Positions 35,139 through 42,638 of a stretch of DNA of 64,000 nt are shown in pieces (within the stretch, counting starts at the first letter, position 1; every line of letters begins with the position of its first letter). The notes under the pieces are model-generated. The model worked only from the letters and a program-made list of their open reading frames with translations, was not told the DNA's origin and searched no databases. A program made the translations under genes and the position numbers. The stretch lies in assembly GCF_001434975.1 (NCBI RefSeq), contig NZ_AZEL01000026.1, forward strand, positions 1 to 64,000, written 5' to 3'. The stretch comes from Lactobacillus gallinarum DSM 10532 = JCM 2011. Its GTDB lineage: Bacteria > Bacillota > Bacilli > Lactobacillales > Lactobacillaceae.

Positions 35139-36007
35139 TTGGACATGTTTTTAGCAAACCAGAGAATTGCTTGCATTTATTGCAGAGTATTCTTCCAGAT
35201 CTGGGGATAACTGAAGTCGAAGTTACACCTCAGAAGCAGTTAAACAAGAAATTGCTAGAGAAGAATGTCATCATGGATCTGTGGGCAAAGAACAAGGATG
35301 GAAAAATCTTTGATGTGGAAATGCAAACGACCAAGCAAAAAGGGCCTGGCGCTAGATTTCGCTATTATCAATCCATAGCAGATCAGGATTCATTGAAGCC
35401 TGGCGAAGATCTTGATCAAATTGGGGAAACGTATATTATTTTCATTTACCCATTTGATCCATTCGGTGAAGGAAAATATATTTATGAAGGTGCGTTTCTT
35501 TTAGATAAAGATAATCCTGATTCGCAAGCTAATACGAAAACACATTGGATTTCGATTAATGCCAGGGGCTATAAAGGTAAGATTACGTCAGAACTGAAAG
35601 ATTTTTTGAATTATATTAAATATGGATTGACTAAAGATAGTAGCAATTTTATTAAGGAGATTGATCGGGAACGTTTAGATTACATTAGAAGTACAGAGTG
35701 GAGGGATGCCAAAATGAGCTTAGACGTACTATTGACTGATGAAAGGGCAGAAGCTAGAAAAGAAGGCCGTCGACAAGGCCGTAAAGAAGGACGTGAAGAA
35801 GGCATAGTAGAAGGAAAATTAGAAGGTAAACTGGAAGCTCAAAGAATAGGTGTAAAAAAATTCGTTCAAAATGTGCGCGAACTTGATCAGTCTGATGATT
35901 GGATTATGTCTAAATTGATCAAAGACTATGGCAAAGATTTTAGTGAAGCTGAGTTAAAAAAAGTTGATGCTAGAAGCAGAACAAGAATAGTTTTTTACTT
36001 AAATTAG
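35130..36007 (+). pseudogene. PD-(D/E)XK nuclease-family transposase-like protein, 5' truncated
   Basis: Homology begins near 35130 with IFGHVFSKPENCLHLLQ and continues through the nuclease core: Asp in IMDLWAKNK, Glu-x-Gln in FDVEMQTT and RYYQSIAD. FIYPFDPFGEGK and a charged GRRQGRKEGREEG-type tail follow to 36007. About 20 N-terminal residues and the promoter are replaced by the PadR fragment. A TTG at 35171 could initiate, so a nearly full-length product is conceivable but unlikely to be expressed normally. It is the most complete of the three family members in the window. Confidence 0.75.
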
Positions 36008-36030
36008 TAGCCAGCACCATTCTTTCCTGC

Positions 36031-36240
36031 TATAATCATCTTTGCCAGTAAGTTAGAAGTAGTAATTATTTCCTTTTTTAAGCGAGCCTATGTTGGTGGA
36101 AGATGGGTATTAAGGAATAACGAAGGCGTGTCTAACCGAATAAATAATGATTTTAAATAAGCGGATACTTTGTATCAATTTGAGTGGTACCGCGGGTTAA
36201 TGCTCGTCTCTTTCTATCTAGGATAGGAAGAGGCTTTTTT
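36031..36240 (+). promoter_or_regulatory. T-box leader of argS, arginine CGU specifier
   Basis: An extended -10 (TGC-TATAAT, 36028-36036) starts the leader. Stem I closes with GTTAGA (36052-36057) and TCTAAC (36131-36136). The specifier CGT lies at 36127-36129 opposite AGTAG. The T-box core TGGTACCGCGG is at about 36185-36195, and the terminator GTCTCTTTCTAT/ATAGGAAGAGGC with T6 is at 36206-36240. Uncharged tRNA-Arg should turn on argS. Confidence 0.92.
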
Positions 36241-36259
36241 GTTTAGAAAAGAGGAAAAT

Positions 36260-37945
36260 ATGGACTTTAAGAATGAAGTTGTTGACTTAGTTGCTAGCCA
36301 AGTTGATTTACCAAAAGAAAAAATTGCAGCCTTAATTGAACGTCCAAAAAATGCTAAGATGGGTGATTATGCTTTCCCAGCATTTATTTTGGCTAAGACT
36401 TTGCACAAGAACCCTGCAATGATTGCACAAGATATTGCAGAAAACTTAAGTAGTGACAATTTTGCTAGCATCAAAGCAGTTGGACCTTACGTAAACTTTG
36501 CTATTGATCATGAAAAGCTTGTTTCTTCAACCTTGAAGGATGTTTTATCTGAAAAAGAACATTACGGTGATCAAAAATTAGGCGAAGGTAATGTACCAAT
36601 TGATATGTCTTCACCTAACATTGCTAAGCCAATGTCAATGGGTCACCTTCGTTCAACAGTAATTGGTAATTCAATTGCTAAGACTATGGAAAAGGTTGGT
36701 TACACTCCAATTAAGATTAACTACCTTGGTGACTATGGTACTCAATTTGGTAAGTTGATTGCTGCTTATAAGCATTGGGGTAATGAAGAAGACGTTAAGA
36801 AAGATCCAATTATGAATCTTTTCCACTACTACGTTCGTTTCCACAAAGAAGCTGAAGATAATCCTGAACTTGATGATGAAGGTCGTGAATGGTTCAAGAA
36901 GCTTGAAGACGGTGATCCAGAAGCAGTTAAATTGTGGAAATGGTTCCGTGAAGTTTCTCTTGAAGACTTCAAGCGCATCTACAAGGAATTGGGCGTAAGC
37001 TTTGATTCATACAACGGTGAAGCTTTCTTCAACGATAAGATGCAACCAGTAATCGATGAATTGAAGGAAAAAGGTTTGCTTCATGAATCACGTGGTGCTC
37101 AAGTTGTGGATATGGGCCCGGATGAAAACCCAGCAATTATCGTTAAGTCCGACGGTACTTCAATTTACTTAACACGTGATTTAGCTGCGGCTGAATGGAG
37201 AATGAAGGAATACAACTTCGTTAAGATGCTCTATGTGGTTGGTAACGAACAAGCACAACACTTCGTTGAATTGAAGACTGTTCTTAAGAAGATGGGGTAT
37301 GACTGGTCAGATGAAATTCACCACATTCCATTTGGTTTGATTACTCAAGGCGGTAAGAAGTTATCTACTAGAAAGGGTAACGTTGTCTTCCTTGATCAAG
37401 TATTAAAGGATGCCGTTTCTCTTGCTAAGAAACAAATTGAAGAAAAGAACCCAGATTTGGCTGATAAGGATCAAGTTGCTCATGACGTAGGTGTCGGCGC
37501 AGTTATTTTCCACGATTTGAAGAATGATCGTTTAGACAACTTTGACTTTGACCTAGATGAAGTTGTCCGTTTCGAAGGTGATACTGGTCCTTATGTTCAA
37601 TACACTAATGCTCGTGCACAAAGTGTTTTGCGTAAAGCCGCTGCAATGGGTGAAAAGCCAAGCGAAGGAGACTTTGCCTTAGACGATGACTGGGCATTTG
37701 CCGTAGCTAAGGATTTAGCGGACTTCCCAAGAATTATTGCAAGAAGTGCTGACAAGTTCGAACCATCTGTAATTGCTAAGTTTGCTCTTGATTTAGCTAA
37801 GAAATTTAACAAGTACTATGCAAACGTGAAGATCTTAACTAAAGATGATAAACTTGGTGCTCGTCTTGCCTTAGTTCAAGCTACTTCAATCGTTTTGACT
37901 GAAGCACTTAGACTCTTGGGTGTCAATGCTCCTAAGGAAATGTAA
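36260..37945 (+). CDS. argS: Arginyl-tRNA synthetase
   Basis: A 561-aa class I synthetase. The N-terminal Add1 domain is followed by the HIGH-like motif in SPNIAKPMSMGHLRST, NYLGDYGTQFGKL, a KMSK-like loop KLSTRKGN and the C-terminal anticodon-binding DALR region (VQYTNARAQSVL). ATG 36260 has GAGGA upstream; an in-frame TTG at 36239 lies in the terminator. Like leuS it is controlled by a T-box. Confidence 0.96.
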   Translation: MDFKNEVVDLVASQVDLPKEKIAALIERPKNAKMGDYAFPAFILAKTLHKNPAMIAQDIAENLSSDNFASIKAVGPYVNFAIDHEKLVSSTLKDVLSEKEHYGDQKLGEGNVPIDMSSPNIAKPMSMGHLRSTVIGNSIAKTMEKVGYTPIKINYLGDYGTQFGKLIAAYKHWGNEEDVKKDPIMNLFHYYVRFHKEAEDNPELDDEGREWFKKLEDGDPEAVKLWKWFREVSLEDFKRIYKELGVSFDSYNGEAFFNDKMQPVIDELKEKGLLHESRGAQVVDMGPDENPAIIVKSDGTSIYLTRDLAAAEWRMKEYNFVKMLYVVGNEQAQHFVELKTVLKKMGYDWSDEIHHIPFGLITQGGKKLSTRKGNVVFLDQVLKDAVSLAKKQIEEKNPDLADKDQVAHDVGVGAVIFHDLKNDRLDNFDFDLDEVVRFEGDTGPYVQYTNARAQSVLRKAAAMGEKPSEGDFALDDDWAFAVAKDLADFPRIIARSADKFEPSVIAKFALDLAKKFNKYYANVKILTKDDKLGARLALVQATSIVLTEALRLLGVNAPKEM

Positions 37946-37993
37946 CTGAAAAATTATGAAAATTAAAAAATAACGCTTACATTTTGTGAAAGA

Positions 37994-38023
37994 TTGTTCA
38001 TAATTCCAGAATTAGGGTACAAT
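37994..38023 (+). promoter_or_regulatory. fba promoter
   Basis: TTGTTC at 37994-37999 and TACAAT at 38018-38023 with an 18-nt spacer. AGGAGG at about 38041 gives a strong ribosome-binding site. Confidence 0.65.
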
Positions 38024-38055
38024 ATGCATGTAAGATATTTAGGAGGTATTTTTTA

Positions 38056-38967
38056 ATGGCTTATTTTGACAACGGTAATCAAATCTTTAAAGATGCTCGT
38101 AAGAACCATTACGCTGTAGGTGCTTACAACACTAACAACTTGGAATGGACTCGTGCAGAATTACGTGCTGCTGAAGAAACTAGAACTCCATTGTTGATCC
38201 AAGTATCAACTGGTGCTGCTAAGTACATGGGTGGTTACAAGTTCGTTAAGGACATGGTAGCTGACCAAATGGATTCAATGAACATCTCAGTTCCAGTTAT
38301 CTTGAACTTGGACCACGGTGACTTTGAATCAGCTAAGGAATGTATTGCTCTTGGTTACTCATCAGTTATGTTTGATGGTCACGCACTTCCAACTGATGAA
38401 AACTTGGCTAAGACTAAGGAAATCATCAAGTTAGCTCATGAACGTGGTATTTCAGTTGAAGCTGAAATCGGTAAGATTGGTGAAAACCAAGGCGGCGGTG
38501 AATTAGCTTCTGTTGAAGATGCTAAGAAGTTCGTTGCAGCTGGCGTTGACAAGCTTGCTTGTGGTATTGGTAACATCCACGGTGTTTATCCAGCAGACTG
38601 GAAGGGCTTGAACTTCGACCGTCTTAAGGAAATTGCTGAAGCTGTTCCTGACACTCCACTTGTACTTCACGGTGGTTCAGGTATTCCTGAAGACCAAGTT
38701 AAGAAGGCTATCCAACTTGGTATTGCTAAGATCAACATCAACACTGAATTCCAATTAGCATTCCAAGAAGCTACTCGTAAGTACATCGAAGACAAGAAGG
38801 ACCTTGACAAGAAGGCTAAGGGTTATGACCCACGTAAGTTGTTATTGCCAGGTGCAGAAGCAATTACTGCCAAGATGAAGGAAATGATTTCTTGGATGGG
38901 TACTAAGACTATCGATGACGAACTTAAGGATGCTTCATTCGACCGTTCATCATTGAACGAAGAATAA
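38056..38967 (+). CDS. fba: Class II fructose-1,6-bisphosphate aldolase
   Basis: A 303-aa zinc-dependent aldolase that splits fructose-1,6-bisphosphate in glycolysis. NLDHGD supplies a catalytic Asp and a zinc His, EAEIGKIG a further metal ligand region, GIGNIHG a zinc His, and LHGGSGIP and INTEFQLAF the phosphate-binding loops. Codon use is the most biased of the window, indicating very high expression. Monocistronic, with strong promoter, ribosome-binding site and terminator. Confidence 0.96.
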   Translation: MAYFDNGNQIFKDARKNHYAVGAYNTNNLEWTRAELRAAEETRTPLLIQVSTGAAKYMGGYKFVKDMVADQMDSMNISVPVILNLDHGDFESAKECIALGYSSVMFDGHALPTDENLAKTKEIIKLAHERGISVEAEIGKIGENQGGGELASVEDAKKFVAAGVDKLACGIGNIHGVYPADWKGLNFDRLKEIAEAVPDTPLVLHGGSGIPEDQVKKAIQLGIAKININTEFQLAFQEATRKYIEDKKDLDKKAKGYDPRKLLLPGAEAITAKMKEMISWMGTKTIDDELKDASFDRSSLNEE

Positions 38968-38984
38968 TCATTGATTATCAATTA

Positions 38985-39020
38985 AAATAAAACTCAGCTT
39001 TGGCTGAGTTTTATTTTTTT
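38985..39020 (+). terminator. fba terminator
   Basis: ATAAAACTCAGC pairs with GCTGAGTTTTAT, followed by T7. Confidence 0.88.
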
Positions 39021-39036
39021 CTAGAAAGAAAAAGTT

Positions 39037-39564
39037 ATGAAAGAATTAAACCTCCAATTGAAAGACACTGAATGGCCATTAGAATATATTGATCATGATC
39101 GTAAAATAGTGCGAGCTATCGTGTTTGATGACCAGGAAAATTATTATTTTGTTAGAGCTAAACGTGATGACGACTTTGGTAAGGCAACGCTAATTGAAAC
39201 TTCAGGTGGTGGCGTTGAAGCTGGTGAAGATTTAGAAACAGCGCTAAAGCGAGAGCTTAAAGAAGAATTAGGTGCTGAAGTTGAGATTATGCATAAAATC
39301 GGTATAGTTAGTGACTACTATAATTTGATTCATCGCCATAATATTAATAATTATTATCTTTGCAAAGTCACTTCTTTTGGTGAAAAACATTTAACTAAGG
39401 ATGAAATAGAAGATTTTCATTTGTCGACTTTAAGGTTGAGTTATCGGGATGCTGAAAAAGAATATCAAAAATGTGCGGAAACTAAAATTGGTAAATTAAT
39501 TGCGGACAGAGAGTTACCGGTTTTAAGAAGAGCAAAAGTGTTGCTGGGTGGAAATTATGCGTGA
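39037..39564 (+). CDS. Nudix hydrolase
   Basis: A 175-aa protein with a perfect Nudix box: GGVEAGED then ALKRELKEELGAEV (GX5EX7REUXEEXGU), at about residues 60-82. The family hydrolyses nucleoside diphosphates linked to other groups, such as sugar nucleotides or oxidised nucleotides. The substrate is not predictable. The ribosome-binding site is AGAAAG. A small hypothetical gene overlaps its end. Confidence 0.85.
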   Translation: MKELNLQLKDTEWPLEYIDHDRKIVRAIVFDDQENYYFVRAKRDDDFGKATLIETSGGGVEAGEDLETALKRELKEELGAEVEIMHKIGIVSDYYNLIHRHNINNYYLCKVTSFGEKHLTKDEIEDFHLSTLRLSYRDAEKEYQKCAETKIGKLIADRELPVLRRAKVLLGGNYA

Positions 39565-39826
39565 GATACTAGTTAAACAAGTAAAGTCATTAATAAAACA
39601 GCTATTGAAAAGCAAAGAATCAAAACGTGTGGTGTTGCTTACTAAGAAGAAAGATCGTTCATTAACAGTTGAAGTTGATGGTGAGCAAATGAAATTAACT
39701 GAGCAGGGATATGAGAATTCTGTTAATACATTTGCGATTGCTGATAATGTAGCAAAGCATGCTTTCACTGCGGCTTTTAAGCGTGAGTTTCCACGAAGTC
39801 ATCAGGTTTATGTGAGTGAGAAGTGA
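39557..39826 (+). CDS. Hypothetical small cytosolic protein
   Basis: An 89-aa basic protein beginning at ATG 39557, 8 nt before the end of the Nudix gene, with GGGTGG upstream. It has an amphipathic N-terminal helix and a beta region with DRSLTVEVDGEQMKLTEQGY. The overlap suggests translational coupling with the Nudix hydrolase. I do not recognise the family. Confidence 0.6.
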   Translation: MREILVKQVKSLIKQLLKSKESKRVVLLTKKKDRSLTVEVDGEQMKLTEQGYENSVNTFAIADNVAKHAFTAAFKREFPRSHQVYVSEK

Positions 39827-39910
39827 GATTTAATTGTAATTAACTAATATGTATGTTTATCTGATTTTTAGCTTATAATTAGAAGTGGAATATCTTAATT
39901 ATTGATCAAA

Positions 39911-39946
39911 GCATGGCTCAACCTTTGTTGAGCTTTATTTTTTTTG
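39911..39946 (+). terminator. Terminator
   Basis: GCTCAAC pairs with GTTGAGC around a 4-nt loop, followed by a long T-rich run. Confidence 0.75.
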
Positions 39947-40083
39947 TAAATATGATGTCAAAATAGTGTGAATTTGATGAATTTAGGCGCAGAAAGGTAA
40001 AAATGATATTATATCCATAGTTTGTAACAATGTAAGTGGAGAAATTTATATAAAAATGGAGACGTGGAAAATTATAAATTAAG

Positions 40084-40731
40084 ATGACTAATTTGATTTT
40101 AGGCCTACTTGAACGAAACTGTCAAATCTATTTACACAAAAAATTTGACAGTTTCCCTAAGTCAGTAAATGCCGCATCTACTAGTTCCGCTCCTGTTGCA
40201 GCTGTCAAAAACAAGGCTAGCTTTACTAAGGAAGGCTATATCATGCGCATTCTTAATGATAAAGATGCGTCAAAGATTTATGTTGGTAAGTCCAACTATA
40301 AGAAATTAGTTAAAAATATCACGCCTTCGAAGAAAGCAAAAACCATTAGCCCTAAAAAGGTTCAAAAAGTTAAGTTTAGAATAGAAAAAGTTCTTAACGT
40401 TAAGGGCCGCGGTGCTGGTGCACCAGTATATTTGGTTGCTTCTAAGGATAAGAAATATTCTAGTTGGACTACTCAATCTGGTTTGCAATACTATTACTTA
40501 AATAGTAAAGCAATGAAGAATGTGAAAAAGCCACTTATGAGAATTGCTAATAGATTGAATACTAGTCTTAAGAAAGCAAACAACAAGCGTGACTTTAATG
40601 CTGCTATGAAGGCTGCTAAGAAGTTGCATGGTAATCAAAGAAAGTTTGTTTTACGTTCATTGAAACAATTAAAAAAAGATGGTTCAATGAACGTGGGTGG
40701 GACTAATCTATTAATTTTTGGTTTGCAATAA
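40084..40731 (+). CDS. Secreted-type lysine-rich protein with anomalous N-terminus
   Basis: The 215-codon frame from ATG 40084 lacks a hydrophobic signal core. Yet residues 24-35 (FPKSVNAASTSS) look like the end of a signal peptide with cleavage at NA-A. The preceding codons come from a perfect 13-bp inverted repeat (40115-40127 and 40143-40155). The remainder (about 38-215) is a basic mixed fold with KEGYIMRILN and QYYYLNSKAM plus a Lys-rich helical tail. The simplest reading is that an insertion, perhaps an IS end, replaced the start of a secreted protein, so export is probably lost. Function unknown. Confidence 0.5.
   Translation: MTNLILGLLERNCQIYLHKKFDSFPKSVNAASTSSAPVAAVKNKASFTKEGYIMRILNDKDASKIYVGKSNYKKLVKNITPSKKAKTISPKKVQKVKFRIEKVLNVKGRGAGAPVYLVASKDKKYSSWTTQSGLQYYYLNSKAMKNVKKPLMRIANRLNTSLKKANNKRDFNAAMKAAKKLHGNQRKFVLRSLKQLKKDGSMNVGGTNLLIFGLQ
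40115..40155. repeat. Perfect 13-bp inverted repeat, possible IS-end remnant
   Basis: GAAACTGTCAAAT and ATTTGACAGTTTC flank 15 nt that include TTTACACAAA. It interrupts the signal-peptide region of the surrounding gene. TTTACACA near the tip recalls ends of IS256-family elements, which is from memory only. Confidence 0.5.
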
Positions 40732-40736
40732 AATAA

Positions 40737-40768
40737 ATAAGCTCAGCATCTGCTGGGCTTTATTTTTT
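40737..40768. terminator. Bidirectional terminator
   Basis: AAGCTCAGCA pairs with TGCTGGGCTT, with A-rich and T-rich flanks. It serves convergent genes. Confidence 0.82.
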
Positions 40769-40775
40769 ACATAAT

Positions 40776-41426
40776 TCATCTTTCCATCTTAATCCAGCGT
40801 CCATGTACTTCAATTTTGCCATCTTTTTCTAGTTCTTTTAACTTACGGCTAAATGTCTCCGGCGTAATTCCCAAATAGCTGGCTAAGTCCTTTTTCTTCA
40901 GTTCTAATTTGACTTCATTTTTACCTTGTTCATTGGCCAAGTCATTTAGGTAAGCCAATATCCGTTCTTTGGCATCTAAAGTATTTCTAAGCACTGAATT
41001 GTGTTCAATTGCCACTAATTTTTCACCAAAATTATTTAAAAGCTTCAATGATAAATCCGGTGTTTTTTGCAAAAGGTTTTGAAAATCAACACGATTAATT
41101 GAGCATACCCAGGTGTCCTCCACAGCTTCAACAAAATTTTCACTTTCGCTTTGTTTGAATAAATGTTGCTGGCCTTCGATATCACCTTTTTGGAGTATAC
41201 CTAGCACAACTTCTTTACCATCTTTTGATAGATTGTAGACTTTTGCTTTTCCCTGATCGATGACAATCATGCCATCTTTGCCGTCGTCAGGTTGCCTAAT
41301 GATACTTCCTTTAGGAAATTTTTGTTGGTGTTCGGAGACGGTTACTAGTTTTTCTTTTAATTCAATTGGTAAATCAGTAAAAAGGGCTGCTTTGCTTAAG
41401 CAAGCAATTGGTGAATATTTTGTCAT
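40776..41426 (-). CDS. Crp/Fnr-family transcriptional regulator (Flp-like)
   Basis: A 216-aa regulator. Residues 15-125 are a cyclic-nucleotide-binding-like beta-barrel (PKGSIIRQPDDGKDGMIVI, then GDIEGQQHLF), followed by a long dimer helix. A winged helix reads LKKKDLASYLGITPETFSRKLKELEKDGKIEV. Only a few scattered cysteines are present (one near residue 9), so an FNR iron-sulfur cluster is not evident; lactobacillar Flp proteins use thiol switching. A perfect FNR-type box, TTGATTTAAATCAA, lies 24 nt upstream of its start, suggesting autoregulation. Confidence 0.87.
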   Translation of the reverse strand: MTKYSPIACLSKAALFTDLPIELKEKLVTVSEHQQKFPKGSIIRQPDDGKDGMIVIDQGKAKVYNLSKDGKEVVLGILQKGDIEGQQHLFKQSESENFVEAVEDTWVCSINRVDFQNLLQKTPDLSLKLLNNFGEKLVAIEHNSVLRNTLDAKERILAYLNDLANEQGKNEVKLELKKKDLASYLGITPETFSRKLKELEKDGKIEVHGRWIKMER

Positions 41427-41449
41427 AAAAATCCTCTTTTCTAAAATTC

Positions 41450-41463
41450 TTGATTTAAATCAA
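41450..41463. promoter_or_regulatory. Perfect FNR/Flp-type operator
   Basis: TTGATTTAAATCAA is a perfect 14-bp palindrome matching TTGAT-N4-ATCAA. It lies between the Crp/Fnr gene and the divergent CHRD-like gene and could regulate both. Confidence 0.75.
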
Positions 41464-41581
41464 TTTTATCATAATAGCTTCTTATTATAATTAATTACGA
41501 TAAGTGTTGAGACAACAAATTATTACTCAAAGATTGTATGATGAATTTGAAAACATCATAGTATAGAGAGGAATTATTAAG

Positions 41582-42136
41582 ATGAAAAAATATATTGCAC
41601 ACATTACCCCATTAAATGCAGATAAGATCGGTTGCGAAGCTCATGGCACCGCTGAATTTACTGAAGATGGCGACAAGCTTCATGTCAAAGTAGAAATGTT
41701 CGATACTCCTAAGAATATTGAACACTGGGAACACTTCCACGGCTTTCCTGATGGTAAGGAAGCTCATGTTCCAACTATGGCTCAGGATAAAAATCATGAT
41801 GGTTTCATTGATTTACCAGAAACTGAAGAAGTATCAGGTACAACCATGGTGCCATTAGATGATGCGCCACAAGACATGAACATCCCTCACGATGGTTATC
41901 CTGTTGCAGACGAAAACGGTCATTACGAATACGAAATTGATATTCCATTGGAAAAATTACAAGCTAAGTTCAAGGATGCCTTTGACACTGAAGATCTTCA
42001 ATTAGATAAACGTGTAGTTTATGTACATGGTGTACCAAAGGATCTTGAATTGCCTGACACCGTTGGTGGTTGCGTAATGAGCTATGATGCGCATACAACT
42101 TTGCCAATTGCTGCAGGTAAGATAGAAAAAGCTTAA
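41582..42136 (+). CDS. CHRD/Cu-Zn-SOD-like domain protein
   Basis: A 184-aa cytosolic protein. EHWEHFHGF near residue 50 has spaced histidines, DKNHDGFID is EF-hand-like, and RVVYVHGVP and TTLPIAAGKIEKA near the C-terminus match beta-strands of the CHRD or Cu/Zn-SOD fold. There is no signal peptide. Whether it binds metal or has dismutase activity cannot be said; the complete SOD copper ligand set is not visible. Its divergent neighbour is a Crp/Fnr regulator with a perfect FNR box between them, and a tiny membrane protein gene follows 10 nt later. Confidence 0.6.
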   Translation: MKKYIAHITPLNADKIGCEAHGTAEFTEDGDKLHVKVEMFDTPKNIEHWEHFHGFPDGKEAHVPTMAQDKNHDGFIDLPETEEVSGTTMVPLDDAPQDMNIPHDGYPVADENGHYEYEIDIPLEKLQAKFKDAFDTEDLQLDKRVVYVHGVPKDLELPDTVGGCVMSYDAHTTLPIAAGKIEKA

Positions 42137-42146
42137 GGTGAATTTA

Positions 42147-42314
42147 ATGCAAAGTATTTTTTTGAAGATTTTGTGGTTAATTTGTTACCTAATTACCGCG
42201 TATTTTACCTTTAGCGGAAAAATGATGCCGGCAATGTACTGGATGGCAGGAACAATGCTAGCTGAAGCGATTGTTTCTTTCGTTTATTGTTTGGTTAATA
42301 AGAAAAAAGCTTAA
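42147..42314 (+). CDS. 55-aa small membrane protein
   Basis: ATG 42147 has AAGGTG six nt upstream and encodes 55 residues with two hydrophobic helices (LKILWLICYLITAYF and MLAEAIVSFVYCLV) ending in a basic tail. It starts 10 nt after the CHRD-like gene and is followed at once by a strong terminator, so the two form an operon. Function unknown. Confidence 0.7.
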   Translation: MQSIFLKILWLICYLITAYFTFSGKMMPAMYWMAGTMLAEAIVSFVYCLVNKKKA

Positions 42315-42315
42315 T

Positions 42316-42362
42316 AAAAAAAGCCCGAAATTGTACCGCACTACAAATTTCGGGCTTTTTTG
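42316..42362 (+). terminator. Strong terminator
   Basis: AAAGCCCGAAATTGTA pairs, with one bulge, with TACAAATTTCGGGCTTT, followed by T6. Confidence 0.88.
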
Positions 42363-42363
42363 A

Positions 42364-42534
42364 TTGGTAGCTGATAAGGATGGGTCACAGGAACAATTAG
42401 CTAAGAAAGTTGATGTTTCAAGACAGACAATCTCGGCGATTGAAAAAGGTAATTACAATCCATCGGTTAATTTGTGTATTAAAATTTGTCAGGCACTAGA
42501 TAAGACTTTAAATGATCTGTTTTGGCCAGAGTGA
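42364..42534 (+). pseudogene. XRE-family HTH regulator remnant
   Basis: The frame begins in the terminator's T-run and reads SQEQLAKKVDVSRQTISAIE and then KGNYNPSVNLCIKICQAL to TGA 42534. This is almost a whole YozG/XRE-type HTH domain, but the first helix, start codon and ribosome-binding site are missing. A TTG at 42364 is the only possible start. It is probably a leftover from a rearrangement next to the AAA ATPase module. Confidence 0.75.
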
Positions 42535-42546
42535 GAAATTGAGTTA

Positions 42547-42629
42547 ATTATAAAAGAAGTATAAAATAAAAGATAATAATTATAAAAACTCTATAAAACG
42601 TAAATTTTGATTATAAAAAATCTATAAAA
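42547..42629 (+). repeat. Three 20-bp direct repeats (iteron-like) before the first AAA ATPase gene
   Basis: Copies start at 42547, 42579 and 42610. The second reads ATTATAAAAACTCTATAAAA and the third ATTATAAAAAATCTATAAAA; the first is ATTATAAAAGAAGTATAAAA. Each contains two TATAAAA half-sites about one helical turn apart, and copies are 31-32 bp apart (three turns). They end 9 nt before ATG 42639. Confidence 0.8.
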
Positions 42630-42638
42630 AGGAATCTT

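Noticed and set aside
42547-42629. The triplicated repeat as a plasmid or chromosomal replication origin
   Set aside because: No DnaA boxes, rep gene or dnaA/dnaN neighbours are seen; repeats plus AAA ATPase alone do not prove an origin, so it is listed only as iteron-like.
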